A program made the position numbers and the translations under genes. The notes beneath the pieces were generated by a model that saw nothing but the letters and a program-made list of their open reading frames with translations, was not told the DNA's origin and searched no databases. A stretch of 64,000 nucleotides of DNA from contig NMRA01000390.1 in NCBI GenBank assembly GCA_002633005.1, positions 145,544 to 209,543 of the forward strand. The letters run 5' to 3'. Source of the DNA: Phoronis australis (taxonomy: Eukaryota > Phoronida > Phoronidae). Shown piece by piece: positions 1 to 12,873 of the stretch (position 1 is its first letter; each line of letters begins with the position of its first letter).

Positions 1-159
1 CCCAGTCGCATTCCAAAGACCATAACTTTTGAATAAATAACTTGGCACGTACTGACACTGGATTTACTAATCCAAGAGGATCAAAAAGTTTAGCAGCAGA
101 ACTTACAATTTCTCTTTTGGTGGCATTCCGTGCGTTGTACTCGCGTGGATCATGGTTGA

Positions 160-1222
160 CTAAGTTGACTTATCAAGAACTGGGTTCCAGTTTATTCCAA
201 GAATTTTGACTTTTGATGATGTGTCGTCAACATCAAGTTCAGATGCGCATTGCCTAACCGTAACATCACTCGAACTCCATGATCGTAAATTGAAGCCCGC
301 CTCCATCATAATGTCCCTTGAGTTGTGAAAGAAATTCTGTGCAGTGGTTATATTTTTGCAACTCATAAGAACGTTGTCCACATAGCAATCTCTGGAAAAA
401 GTACTGGTTATCTCACAGGAGTATGACCTTAAGTGATGCTTGATTGTGGCGTTCAAAAGGAATGGAGGTTTACATACAGCTCCAAACAGTACTGTGCTGA
501 AGCGATAAACGATAAAGTCACTCTCAAGGTTGTTGTGATCTGACAGCCATAGAAACTTCAGATAGTCTCGATCAGACTCGTAAACTTGCACTTGATGAAA
601 AGCTTTCTCAATATCCGTTCCAATTTTGTGTAAACGAATGCGGAGTAAGGATCTCGCACAAATCATCAATCATTGGTGGACCAACTTTCAAACAGCCATT
701 CAGGGATGTGTTGTTTGAATTAGCCTTGCAACTACAGTCATACACTGTCTTAATGGGTGTCGTTTTAGAGTCTGGCTTGTACACGGGTCTGTGTGGGATG
801 AAGTGACCACTTGAGATGGGCGAATCGGCAAACTCAATAATACCATCGCATAATTGCTTTTCAATGATCTTTTGATAGCGATCACGAGTGTCGGAGTCGA
901 GTCTTCTGACCATGGCACGTGTGCAGGAAAGAGCTACACTATAGTTTGTCGGTAAGTGTGGATGGTCAGTCTTCCAAGGCAGTCTCGCAACATATATGCA
1001 GGTATCTGCCTCATGGATAATGGTGTTGTAAAATGAATGTAGATCGTTTTGATTACTTTCAGTAGACTTTACTTCTGTCTTGTCATGTTTTATGCCGATG
1101 TGCTCTAAATCCCAGTAACGTTCCAGGTCCAGCGGGTCCGTAACAGCCAAGTGCTGTACACAGGTAGTGGACTGACTGCCGGGATCACTTTGGTACAGTG
1201 AACCCGAAACCAGATATCCCAA
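160..1222 (-). pseudogene. BEL/Pao reverse transcriptase remnant
   Basis: Two overlapping open frames (1222-608 and 669-160, minus strand) together cover an RT domain, with a frame change in the 608-669 overlap. The first carries the conserved HRPVYKPDS and YDCSCKA blocks and GPPMIDDL. The second carries TDIEKAFHQV, RFSTVLFGAVCKPPFLLNA and the catalytic box as YVDNV, where the family normally has YVDD. The second catalytic aspartate is therefore replaced by asparagine, which with the frameshift argues for an inactive copy. This is a retrotransposon relic, not a host gene. Confidence 0.85.
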
Positions 1223-1282
1223 CTTGGATTTGACGGCCGTAGGTCCATTGCCACGAATGACTAAGTCTTGAACAAAGTCCCT

Positions 1283-1790
1283 CTATCTATCTGCACCCAT
1301 TAAAATGTCTACCATAAAGTGACCATCTTGGTTAGGGGAATGAGCCAGACGTAGACCCTTAAGATGTCCACAGGCACCAACGGTATCCAATTTAATGTGA
1401 AGGGGACCGGCAACACGAGCAACAACTAATACCTCCAATGGGATAGTGGTGCCATCGAATGTAGTCACAAATACGCGGCATATGTCAAATGTGTTCGATG
1501 ATCTGTGTTCCGCACCAACTGTGGTGATGCTTAGGTTTTCCTGTCAAACTGAGGTGTAACTTTGAGGCGAGTGATGAATTTATAAACGATCGTTGAGCAC
1601 CCTCGTCGAAAAGAATGTTCGCTGTGTGTGTCATCTGGCTACCGTCACTGACTGGCGCAGTGGCTGTTTTGAGTAAAACCGAGTTCGCAGAGGAGACATG
1701 CATCGTCATTGAGGTATTGTTTGCTTGAATGGCAGGGTTTGTCCTTGACGGTTGCGGGTTTTCTGATAGGTCACTCTGAGGTGGATGCAA
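1283..1790 (-). pseudogene. BEL/Pao aspartic protease-like (DUF1758) remnant
   Basis: Two minus-strand frames (1790-1485 and 1468-1283) resemble the retropepsin-like DUF1758/peptidase A17 region that precedes RT in Pao elements. The first reads ILFDEGAQRSFINSSLASKL, the place where active copies have an LxDxGSQRSF motif. The second reads HIKLDTVGACGHLKGLRLAH and HFMVDILMGADR. A frame break lies between them, at about 1470-1485. The D-E-G in place of D-S/T-G suggests loss of function or divergence. Confidence 0.7.
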
Positions 1791-2015
1791 ATTGCACTGT
1801 TTTTAGGACCGGGAAAAACTGGCGAAAACATCCTACACCCAGAGGACCAAACAGAAGCCTGACAAACAAGTAAGTCACCAAACAGTTTATACCATATAAA
1901 ACGGTATGTTTTCATGGCCAATTACAATTCTCCATAATCAAAAAGTTCAACAGCTGAACCACGTTTCTTTGTCTCCTGCCTGCCGAACACAAACACACAG
2001 CATCTGACTTCAGCC

Positions 2016-2237
2016 TCAGTCTTTTTTCTGCCCTGGCATGAGATGTTTGGCAAGCCGGCATTCTCCACGGAGATGTTTCATGGCCTCATACTTGGTACCA
2101 ACGGCGTACTTTTCATTCTTCACTGCCGCAAGCAACTTCCGAAGCATTACGGGCTCTCGAGGAAATCGAAAAAACTATTTACCCACTTTCCTTGCTGCTT
2201 CATAGTTTGCACAAGAGGGAACGATACACCACACCAT
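2016..2237 (-). pseudogene. Possible degenerate THAP-like zinc-finger fragment
   Basis: The minus strand from an ATG at 2237 reads MVWCIVPSCANYEAARKVGK, then an in-frame stop, then FFRFPREPVMLRKLLAAV and onward to a stop at 2016. The CxxxxC start, the FFRFP block and the basic helix-like stretch recall THAP domains of P-element-type transposase genes, but the later Cys-His pair and the invariant Trp are not evident. The in-frame stop makes it a relic if it is real. Chance similarity is quite possible. Confidence 0.22.
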
Positions 2238-2619
2238 AGAAGCATTCACTCTGCAGAAGAATCATTGACATTGCTGCGTCGTTTCTCACCTTCCTCACAG
2301 GTTAACACGAACCTCTCGGCAAGGTAAGATTGACCGTATACGAGATGATGTGGATATAGACCAATAAAGACAGTAAAAAAGACTAAGTAAATTGGGTGGC
2401 ATTCTCCTTTAATAAGAACACAACCACCATGAGTATTCTAGTGGTATGGCAAACACAAAAATAATGTAAGTACACTCAGGAGCCACAATTGGTGTATCAA
2501 CAAATCTATGGAGAAGGCAACAGCACCACGAATGATTGTGGTCGGCAGATGACATCAGAGACCAAATACACCACAACCGAAACTTTTCAACAATGAAACA
2601 GACCTGAGTACCACCAAAA

Positions 2620-2865
2620 CTGCATTGGAGTACTCTGAACACCGGATTTGCAGATTTTCCAGTAAATTTGTAGATTTTTCGCATACAGTCCAAATATACC
2701 CTAAAATATACCGGGGGTGGCTCGAATTTTTCGCAGTGGACCTTACACTAACTTTTGTATCGTTTTTTCGGACTTTTGCTTTCTCTCAGGAGGACCTTTT
2801 TGCCCACTTTGCCAAATGGGGGACTCATTCGAGCCCCCCCCCCGGGTATGCGCATGGGTAATTTT
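2620..2865 (+). repeat. Interspersed repeat family C, copy 1
   Basis: This segment shares blocks with 16299-16430 and 25845-26000: an ACTTTTG stretch, a TTTCTCTCAGGAGGACCTTTTTGCC block and an end reading ACTCATTCGAGCCCCCC followed by a CGGGTATGCGC-like tail. A short reverse-oriented relative lies at about 19695-19755. It is probably the end of an old transposon family. No coding capacity was recognised. Confidence 0.5.
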
Positions 2866-5630
2866 CCTACTTACTTGCCTCTGAAACAGTTTCTAAAAAT
2901 ACACCAATTTTCAGAATAATTTAAGTTGTGTAGTTTAGGGACAACGCGCTTAGTGAAAAGATCCTGTTAATCAATAGAAAATGTCCTTACTGAACTTATG
3001 TTAATACAAGCCTAATGTACGCCTCACTTCTTAACACAAAAACGTATCTGCAAAAATGTGTTGATGAATCTGCACTGGACAATGTTTTGCACCAGGTAAT
3101 ATTTTCTTAACTATTCACAAAAGTTTTGAATAATTATTAATTGCAAGTGTCTGTGAACACGTACCACCGTACTGCATGCGAAAAGACCTCGAGGCTCGAC
3201 TGTATCGTCAGCTCAACATGCTACGAAGTCAGTGCAGTCACCGTGTCCGCAAAAAAACAACACGCTATACAACTTGCAGTATAAATTCCACGGTCCCTTG
3301 AATAAGACATTGTCATTCTTTGGAATAACGTGGCAAAAACAGAATCTTGTTCCCTTCTTTCAGAAGCTACTTTCTTCACAGCTCGGAATTACAACCACTC
3401 ATGCTTGGCCATTTTGTCAACAGTACGTATTTAGCTGTAAATAGCTGGAATTAGACAAAGTAAGCAATCCACAAATCACAGAAGTCGTTGCTTATAGGTT
3501 AGGCCTGTGATACACATACCGACAGAAGAGGCCTCGCGATTTGCCGATTATCAGGCTATTTCGAGACTGAAACAAAGCAATTTGTAGCTCAACTTTTTGG
3601 CTAAAATAATGATTTTACAATATATTTTTTAATTTCTAACTTAAAAAAATTATTCCTCGACTACAAATCGGAATATTTATTGAGAAACAAGCGAATTAAT
3701 CTCTTTTGAATTTGCTGAATTAGCGTATTTTTGCCTGGCCGTGCGTACTTGCGTACTGGAGGCTTGATTTCCATACGAATCCGCATTTTTTGCGTATGGT
3801 ACACAGGTCTGATGAAAACGCCTACGACAACATTTAAACTTCCCTATTGAAGGTGACGACACCGCTAATCCCAGAATGACAACAATAAACAGATGATATG
3901 GCAATCACAAGGTAATTGACTCCAACAAGGGACCAGACACTGACAGGTGAATGGCTCATACATCAATAATTATGACAACATAACCAATGTCACCAACATC
4001 AACGATCCTAATGAGAATGCCACCAAGAACGCAGTTTTCATTGACGATGTTTTTACTTAGAAACATAATTCATATATTTATCATCCATGAAACTGGAGCT
4101 CTAGTTTGTTCAGTCTTATCTTCTAAAAGTAAGGACAGCACAGGAAATTGTAGATAAATAATTTAAAACAATAAGATTTCAGTTACAATCAAGTGGCTCT
4201 GAATATTGAGTGATTTGTTTCATATGCAATTGACCAATGTTGCAAAAAAAGGTTTGATAAATCCCAACTTTCTAGTGGAGTAATAACTGAAAACCCCCTT
4301 GCCTAACATTGCGCAAGTTGCACAAGTTGTCAAATATATAGTATTCATTTTGCCTGGTAGAAGTGCTGGCAAGATCAAGGTCACGTTTCTCTTGCTTTGT
4401 TTTTATGAATACGTTTTATCTAGAGCACTGCAGACGGAAACTTGGTGCGGCAGACGGCATCGCTGAAATCGCAGGTATTGAAGCTGGCGGGGTTCTTAGT
4501 TTTGTGAACATGGGAAGAAAATAAAGGGTATTACATTTTGAAGCAAATCCATGACCCGGGACAATAATTTTGTTACTTGTATTATAATTCACATTGCCAA
4601 ACCACCGTCTCCGACGCTGTCCTTGTATTCTTTGTTATAATTGAGTTTTTATCTAAAAATGGGTAATCGCGCGTTTCCTTAGCACTGGGCACGTAACATC
4701 AATCTTCAAAAGTCGGGGATGGGCGCTTAACCGAGAAGTGGGCGCTTAACTGGAAATCTTCAAAAATTGCACAGTGGGCAGTTAACCAAACAGTGGGCGG
4801 TTAAATCGAAAATCCACTTAAAGTAGGGGATGGGCAGTTAAGTGAACATGGGCGTTAACCCGAATGTTTACGGTATTTGACGAAATAAATGTTTGAAAAA
4901 CTAATTTATGTATTTTTTGTGTTAGGGAATGGTAATGTTCGAGACTCTGTGACCCATTAAATTGTCAACATAAGGTTTCTTGCAGATGTATATTCTCAAA
5001 TGCCCGGCGTCGCTCAGTTGCCATTGCGTGAAACATGCTATGCAATGAAGATACATGCAAGAATCAGAGATAATCGTACATGAGCCAGTCGTTAATCAAA
5101 AGTTACAGCAAGGGCATAACTCAGCAACAAGTATTTGCTTAATATTTTATGCCAAAATACTGATGACTTTGACTGGAGATGTCAGTATAGTGAACCCATA
5201 CAGTGGGAGTCTTAGGGAAAAATATTTCGTACAGCAGGTGGCCGAGCGAAAAATAGTTTGTACATTACCAAAATATAACAGACCGTTCCTTTGTCCAATC
5301 TCAGTATCTCATGATAGAAGTTTTTTAAAATCTTTCCACATTGCTTTGGGTAAAAACAGATAGCTGAAGTGGCTGAGTGACCAAGATACAATTAAAGTCC
5401 CAATCGCAACCTCCTTCCATGAATTACTACACGAATGTTTTATATACAATAAATGTATAAGAGCTAATTTTATCTCACGATCTTGTCAAAAACTGCCTCA
5501 CAGAAATTGCTCCAACAGGTATCATGATTGCAACTATCTTCGTTTTGTTAAGTGCAATCGCTATTCATTTTTATTCGGTAACGGACCATTTTTTAGTTAC
5601 AGAGGATTTTCGGTTGTGGTACTAGAGGCT
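2866..5630. other. Intergenic stretch, no gene recognised
   Basis: AT-rich sequence with no convincing exon. Two things are visible. At 4700-4860 there is a short array of degenerate units built on TGGGCGCTTAAC / TGGGCAGTTAA. At about 3800-3840 there is an ACAGGTCTGATGAAAACG-like phrase of the kind found at the tail of Penelope-like or LINE fragments. Confidence 0.4.
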
Positions 5631-5798
5631 CTACCAGGTATTTTGCATATAGTGTGGCTAAACTGACTGCCTATCTATGTGGCGTTCTACCAGGTATTTT
5701 GCATATAGTGTGGCTAAACTGACTGCCTATCTATGTGGCGTTCTACCAGGTATTTTGCATATAGTGTGGCTAAACTGACTGCCTATCTATGTGGCGTT
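5631..5798 (+). repeat. Tandem repeat, 3 x 56 bp, essentially perfect
   Basis: Three consecutive copies of a 56-bp unit begin CTACCAGGTATTTTGCATAT at 5631, 5687 and 5743 and end CTATGTGGCGTT. The copies are nearly identical, so the array is young or recently homogenised. Confidence 0.93.
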
Positions 5799-5799
5799 G

Positions 5800-8700
5800 T
5801 CAACAATTGTATTTCCAATGTTTACACCATAGCAAGCTCCATACTTAGTGATTTTTGTTTAAGTCCACCTTTGATCACTCCTGTTGAACCCCTCGCTGGT
5901 TCCCTGCGTGCCGCCAGGTGGTCAGTAGCTAGCGCGCAGGTATCACTTAATTTTCCTCGGGAAATTTTTTTACACCGGCATTTCTGATTGGCCAGTTGAA
6001 TTCTCAACAGGCAGCGCTTTACATAAACATGGCATGACTGATGGACTGAAGTGTAAATGTGGTCTGTTGTGCAAACAAATCGGTGCTTAAAATTAATGTT
6101 CAGGAAATGTGAATCCTAGAAATTGTGATTGCACCTTTTCGGAGTGCATCATTCTACTGACTTTTATTGATGATGTTGTCCTGTATTCATACAGTATGAA
6201 TAGCACACCGGTTAAATCGACCAGATATGTGTTTATTGTACATGTATGCGCTTCAAGCACACGGCTATTAAACATCACTGCAGAAACGAAATAGTTGCTG
6301 CGACACCACTTGCATAAAAAGGCTAAAAATCGTTCACAGTATGACTGCTGAGGTTACATCAACCAATGCTAAAGCGCGTGCCACTGCGTGATACCTGCGT
6401 GCTGGCTAGGCACATAGGGAACCAGGGAGGTTGACACCTTGCCTCACAGAATAGCCCATTACAGCTTGAGGGGTGGTCAGACTGTGGGCTTTGTGTTCTG
6501 GTTGGTATGGTGAACTTGACTTTTCTCATCTCACACCTGATTAGTGGCGTAACATTTAACTTGGGGCCAGGGAAGGGCAGCTGCTCCCAGACACCAGCAG
6601 AAGGGTGATGACCGAGATGGCCCCGGATGGGTGCCCGGGGGGGGGGGGGGGGGGGNTAATTGCCAATAGTGGGGGACAAACAGGTGTTGACTATAAGGGA
6701 GGCACCACTCAACTGTTAAAGGGGGGAGGGGGGATGGGTCTACTGACCGGACTGTCGATTGAGCAGAGTGCTGTGGTGTTGACCGATGGGGGGAGGTGCA
6801 CTGTAGGTCCCTTACATCAATCTGCTTCGGAATAGCACAACGTCGACTGGTCACCTCACCAGTAAGCACTAGTCAAGTAATGAAACAATTATTCCCTGTG
6901 ACTCTCATCATGGAGTCAGGGATTAGAATGCAACAATCTAACAGACTTAGCAGAAGGCGAATAGAACTCGTCTCATAACATAGATATAGCATTTTACAAT
7001 ACAACTCATCTCATGATACAGATATAGCATTTTACAAAAAAGCTGCTGTATCTTCAATCTTGTAACAGTTGTGCAATTGAAACTTTGTGCAACAATAGCT
7101 CATGTGTCTTGTAACAGATGCAGTTGAAACTTTGTAAAACAATAGCTCAAGTGTGGTTCTATAAACCTGATCATTTTGAGCACACTTATTAATAATTAAA
7201 AATAACAGGTTTTGAACTGTTAAAGTAATATTTTCAAAAGAAAATGCCCACTATGTCAGTCATCCTGGATTTGATCATGATGAAAAATAGTAGGCTTCGA
7301 CATATTAAGATGTTGCAAGTTTTGCATAAATTTCACGTCAATTATACAGGAAATGCAACCTTTAGCGTGCGAACAAACAAAATTCAGCACAACTGAAACG
7401 AACAGAGTTCACAAAGTAAATTCACCAAGTACGGTAGAATCTCATCAATTTTGGACAAAATTAATTGAAAGTCCATCACAGAACTCATTAGTTATACAGG
7501 CCAACATGAAAAAGTGAAATGCCACTAGGGGACACATAACAGTAATAGTTGACAGAATTCATTTGAAAATTCACTTGTGCTGTCTCATCCAAGACAGTGA
7601 GTTATGTCGGCAACAATTTCCAAAATGTACATCCAGGAGTTTTTGAGATAAAACAGCGAATGCCGGACAAATGACAGATGCATAGGCAGAGATGACGGCA
7701 ATATGAGCTTACAAAAATACTGGCAAGATAACAGAGCATAATCTAGTATTAAAACCAATTTCATTGATGCTATACCCTGGCGTGTAAATCACAACACAGC
7801 ATAGCAGATAATGATAATGTCAGCATATGCAATATACATCAAGTTTTAGGAAAAATGACATTAAAAAACAAGCACCTGACATTTACCCGATACACATTAA
7901 TCAAATTCAATAGGGAAGGAAGAAATTTAGAAAACAGTTGGAATTTACAGAACTAGCAATATTTGTACATCAAACATTTGGTGCCAGAACTCTATATGTC
8001 AACATGTGAACATAAAAATTTGTATTGTGGAACAGTTTAGAAATATATGCCTTAGAAAAACAAATTGCAAAAGCATGGCCAAGTTTAATGAATTATGACG
8101 CATGGTTTCTATTTGCAGAGCAAAGTATACACTACAACCAAGGGCAAACAAAACAGCAGATGCCCCAACACAGGAAAAACTGGAACAGGAGCCTTAAGCT
8201 TGGAATGTTTAGAAGACCTACACCACAGGGAAAACTGGGACAGGAGCCTGGCTTGGAATGTTTAGTAGACTTCAACAATCATGACCTATAATTAACATTA
8301 ATCAGCAATCACTAGGCCACTCTTGAGTTCTTAACAACAATCTTGCCAGCAGTAAAATGATTAAAACACCCGGTGAATCTACATCCAAAACGATTTTACC
8401 AATTTTAGCAACAAAAACGTTTTTGAGGTGACTGATAGTGACAGCATTTTAGAACTGTGGTCTATAATGATGTACTCATTTGCCAACTTGATGGCAAGCG
8501 GTAATTTTTTTTTACATTTTGTACTAGTACTTTTGTATTAGTACTGTTAATCAACAGAATTATTGACCGTCAGCATTTCACCATTTCTTAATGCAAATTA
8601 GAGTGAAATTAACACGTCATATCCGCTGGAAACTGGCTATTATTTTAGAGTACTGGATTATTTCTGTTCACACTTGAAGACTGGATGGTCTCTATTAACA

Positions 8701-9600
8701 TTAATTATGCCTAGTTCAATTTGCATGAAGGTAATGTTAATAACACAGCTTTGCCAGGAAATGTAACAACTTCTCATTACTTGGCTGTTCAAGGAGAAAT
8801 GATACAAATTTCCAAAGGCACAAAGTTTTCATTGCCACCAGTTTCATCCTCAGTCGCCACCATATCGCCAAACCAATTTCATCACCAAGGTCAGTCTAAG
8901 TTAAAAATATGGATTTGACAGTTTTAATTTATAATTAAATTCTTTTAAAATTTCATATTTTTCTCTTTGCTTGTTATAAATCTGCAAAACAAAGGCATTG
9001 TAACCAACTAGTTTCCCCTTACCAAACATGTCAAGTATATGGGTTGCTCATTAGAAAAGCAACCTCTAATTAAATTGATGATTTAAATTCTTTTAAAAAT
9101 GGATTTATTTAATTGCACAAGCTTATGTCAGTTTTGATATTTAAACAAATTTATATTTCCTGAATTTTCATACGTCTTCGCGAGTAAACATTTTTTCTGG
9201 ATTTCAAGTAAGTACGCTTTAACTACAGCAAAGTTAGGTCTTTAATTTTTGTCTTTCAATATTTTATTTTGATACTACTTGTGTTTTCTATGAAATATGA
9301 AAAAATAAGGAGGCCCATGGACATTGGTATTGTGAGATAAGTTAAGTTGATGGGAATAACAAAAGACCATGAAACGGTTCCTCTTCAACAAATTCAAATT
9401 TGATGTTCTACGACAAATCAAGTCACACTAAAGGTCTACACTAATTTCTTTACTCCACTCCATGGTTTTTATGGCGTTATACTGTGAAATTCAATCGTCA
9501 CTTCATGACGTAATAACTAAAATTTAATGCAAAATGAATAGTTTTGAAAATTAAATAATCTGTGATTTGAAATAAAATAATAGTAAATGCAGTAAAACGA
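5800..9600. other. Intergenic stretch, repeats only
   Basis: No convincing gene. A poly-G run at 6637-6655 ends in a single N at 6656. A roughly 52-bp imperfect tandem pair lies at about 8172-8270 (ACAGGAAAAACTGGAACAGG / ACAGGGAAAACTGGGACAGG). One CTCF-like core (GCCACTAGGGGACAC) lies at about 7521. The rest is AT-rich single-copy-looking DNA. Confidence 0.4.
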
Positions 9601-9624
9601 CTGCTTTACCACCTTTTAACTGTG

Positions 9625-9785
9625 CCGAAGCCCCTTATCATGGGCGGCGCACCGTAGGGGGCTGTGGGGGCTACAGCTCCCCAATTTTTTCAGTGCTACG
9701 CCACCCATGGTCTATGGGCAGTTTGCCAAAGGAGAGCAGGGGGCTATAGCCCCACTTTTTTTAGTGCTGCACCGCCTATGCTTAT
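9625..9785. repeat. Transposon-end-like GC-rich repeat pair
   Basis: Two related phrases follow each other: GGGGGCTACAGCTCCCC with CAGTGCTACGCCACCCATGG, and GGGGGCTATAGCCCCAC with TAGTGCTGCACCGCCTATG. This GC-rich wording, ending in a CGCC-CATGG or CGCC-TATG phrase, looks like the termini of a DNA transposon family. No transposase is present. Confidence 0.4.
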
Positions 9786-9959
9786 ACCAAGTGACTGTGC
9801 TGAAGCTCTTTATACCAAGTGACCAACACAGACGTTGATTTATACCTACAATGAGCATCAAATGATGGCAAAGACAAAAGGGTTGCTCATTTTTCCGAAT
9901 ATTTCCACTGCATAAGGATCCATTCAAAAAATCAACTAATCACTTGCACACTCCTCCTT

Positions 9960-10860
9960 TGTACAAAAGACAGAATCAATGGAAAATTGCCACCAGGGGG
10001 TGCCATAGTAATCCCATCAGTTCAAAAACCTAAAAAGCCATGTTTTTTCTTTAGTAGAAACTCATGTGCCAATTCCTATGAAGAATCTCGAATATTGTGG
10101 CAGACATGAAGAAAACCCAAATTGCCACAAGAGACCGCCATCTAAAAAGCCAACACAAACCGCCCAAACCTTAATATCATGACACATCCAAATTTCAAAA
10201 AGTTCTATCACAGAATATGATGGACATAACGCAAAGAAAACTAAAATTGTCACTAGGAGACACTACAGTAGATTTGACTGAAAATCAATGTCTGACATCC
10301 TATCCTCAATGAAAATACAATTGCTAACTTTCACCACGTAAAGGAGACGGATGCCAAAAAAGGCACCGAAATAAAAAATGGACACTAAGGTTTGCAGAGC
10401 AGGTCAAAATCTACCAAGGACCTTTGCAAATATTGAGGAATACACAAATAAAACCTGCAATAGTAACATATGAACCAAATCAATTAAGGAACTTAGAAGA
10501 TATTACAGCAGGGACAAAAACAAAATTGTCACTCGGGGGCGCCAAAGTATCCAGACCAGTCAAACAACTCGTGTTAGCTGTGCTCTTATCAATGCAATGC
10601 CTCTGCCAAATTTCATAACTATCCTTGGAGTGGTTTGGCTGCTTTAAAAAAGGCCACTGAGAGGCACACAATGTGTTGAATCCATCCATCATCTGAATAG
10701 AAACCTAACACCCACACTATATAAAATTTGTCCATGAGCTGGTCAGATACTAGTACAGAGGCAAGCATAAAAATGCTACTAGGGGACACAGCAGTACTTA
10801 AATCCCTTTGAAAGTTGGGGTCATCTGTCTTCAGCCTCTTAAGGAAACACATGCCAAATT
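9960..10860 (+). repeat. Degenerate array of ~130 bp units with CTCF-like cores
   Basis: At least five copies of a core such as AATTGCCACCAGGGGGTGCC recur at about 9989, 10117, 10249, 10528 and 10774. The spacings are near 130 bp or twice that. Between cores there are recognisable but diverged phrases such as AAATTTCATAACTATC. Isolated relatives lie at about 7521 and, on the opposite strand, at about 21805-21830. The core resembles the vertebrate CTCF consensus (CCACCAGGGGGCGC). Binding is not shown. Confidence 0.55.
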
Positions 10861-12129
10861 ATCAAGAAACTCCTGCAAAAGCTTCAGCAGATACAGTTCT
10901 CGATGCCAGACACCATCGCAGACAATAACGTCTTGATTCACATTAGACACTGAACTGACAACTGGATATTTTATGAAGTTCTAACAATTAGTCATTAAAC
11001 TATTTCTGTTTTTTATCGAAGTTCTTGCTTTACATAAAAACAAAACTTGAAGGAAATCTAGCATTCATTGGCAAAACACTACGGATTTTCACACAAGTCA
11101 ATGAAGATATACACAAGATATTGTGTCAATGGGTATTTTATACCATTCATAAAGTCAATAGATTTTTATGCAATTGGACATGATCATGTAGTGGGAAAGG
11201 GTTCAAACATTGTGAAGTGATACTATTTCTTTTATGTAAACATTCAATGAAAAGCAGTCTTGCAAGACAATTTTAATTACAGTTAAAACTTTCATTTCCC
11301 ATGGCTTTTACTAAATCAGCAGACTACGGTAGTGGTTGTTGGCATGTCAAGAGATTAAGGCCTGCTGCATAACAAAAACAAGTATGGAGCTTCTACAAAG
11401 TCTACAGAGAAGTGCAAAAAGTAAAAACATACATTTTATTTGATACAAAGCACCTAGCAAAGAGTTCACTTCAGGTATACTGAACGATTTGCAGCACCTA
11501 CAGTCAATGGTGTTACTGAAGCACAGACCAATGCAAGTTACAAGGCTTCATTCCAGTGTTGCGTCGCACAGTTAAAAACATCAGCACACATCTAAATAGA
11601 TAACTATAGAAAATCATTAGAGAAGTACTAACATTATACTGTAGCTGATGCACACTATGCATACCTACAATTGACATTATGTAACATTTGAAGCAGGGGC
11701 TGTTCTCATGGAGACATTTTTTCTAAATGGATTAACAAACTCAGTTATGTTATAAATGAACTTCGAGGCCTTATTTTGAAGAATGATAACTGACAAACCT
11801 GTTGGACATCAACAAAACAATTTGACAGCCAGCCATCCTGCATTAACAAAACTGACCTGCGAAAACTCAAATCTACGGGCACATTTGGAGGACCTGAGGG
11901 TCACATCAGTATTTCATGTCCTTTTTGGATTCGATTCTTTTAAGCCAGGAAGATGAGGCTCTTTCAGTGTGAGTGATTTGCTTATTCAGTAGGTTCAGCA
12001 GCCATGATTGGTCTATATATATACTAACTGCCATGCACACAAAACACATAAATCCACAGTTGGTATTTGTATTTTCATCCACTGCTTGCCCTCAGAGCTC
12101 ACCTTGTCGTTCTGGTCACATAAATTAGT
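10861..12129. other. Intergenic stretch, nothing recognised
   Basis: AT-rich DNA with no open frame of coding character, no clear splice-bounded exon and no obvious repeat. Confidence 0.4.
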
Positions 12130-12775
12130 TTTGACAGGCGTTCTACTGTTATTCTGCTGTTAAAATTGTGGTGCAACCTTTTGTGTCAGCTTTCGTTGCC
12201 ATGAAATATTGCGTCACCTCAGTATTGGCCAGTTTCTTTTTCGCCGCCTGTTCAATCAATTGCTGTTATATCACAGGGTTGCATATACCTCACAACAAAT
12301 TATCAGAACTGGTTTCACTTCATTATAAGTTTTTAAATTTTTGATACCAGAAAATCGAATTTTAGAACAAATTTTGCTGCTGCGAAGCTGTCATCATCTC
12401 CTGATTAATGTCGCAAAATTTCAGGAAATGGCACTTGTGTGTGCCACGAGCGTAATGTTTTCAAAATGATGACAAACTTAACATTACAAAAGGCGGAGAA
12501 TTGCGCAAGAAAATGGAGGTTATTAGACTGTTTTTCATTTTATCGGCTGTAACAAGCAAGGTCAGTGTCCGTTGATTCCCAGATTTTGCAAGCACTCCCG
12601 TAGGTCTTTAGCTACAAGTTGATACATGTTTCACGGCGAGGTGACAAGCAGAACTACCCGAGCTGCGTGCAATTTCGAGGACTGCTGGAGCTCAACACAC
12701 AGTGGTAGGCTACCTAGCTGTACTTTGACGATAGTCGATCTTCATACAGCTAGCTAGTTGGCCTACTGCCTGAAC
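12130..12775 (-). repeat. Interspersed repeat family B, copy 1 (reverse)
   Basis: The reverse complement begins near AGCTAGCTGTATGAAG (about 12745) and runs through GGGTAGTTCTGCTTGTCACC, AAAATCTGGGAATCAAC and GAAGCTGTCATCATCTCC to GTAGAACGCC (about 12140). The same order occurs on the plus strand at about 19660 plus 20364-20895, and at 26752-27800. No coding sequence was recognised. It may be a non-autonomous transposon. Confidence 0.6.
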
Positions 12776-12873
12776 TTACATGACAACCTACTGTTCACCA
12801 AACCAAGCCCTGCAAGCGTATTAATTACTTTGCCACATGAAAATTGTCCGTTGACAGTCATGTTTTCTTCTGG

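Larger units (their letters stand above)
1..1800 (-). mobile_element. Degenerate BEL/Pao LTR retrotransposon (pol fragment)
   Basis: Read on the minus strand, this block gives, in order, an aspartic-protease-like segment (about 1790-1283), the BEL/Pao linker and N-terminal reverse transcriptase (1222-608), and the RT core (669-160). The order protease, then RT, and the wording of the RT (RLPWK, HRPVYKPDS, YDCSCKAN, GPPMIDDL) are typical of BEL/Pao. The pieces lie in different frames and are separated by stops, so the copy is dead. The integrase and 3' LTR would lie left of position 1. No LTR was recognised on the right, although 1800-2040 was scanned for one. Confidence 0.85.

Noticed and set aside
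6359-6869. Open frames of 112-117 codons
   Set aside because: They span the poly-G run and N at 6656, and have proline/glycine runs from homopolymers.
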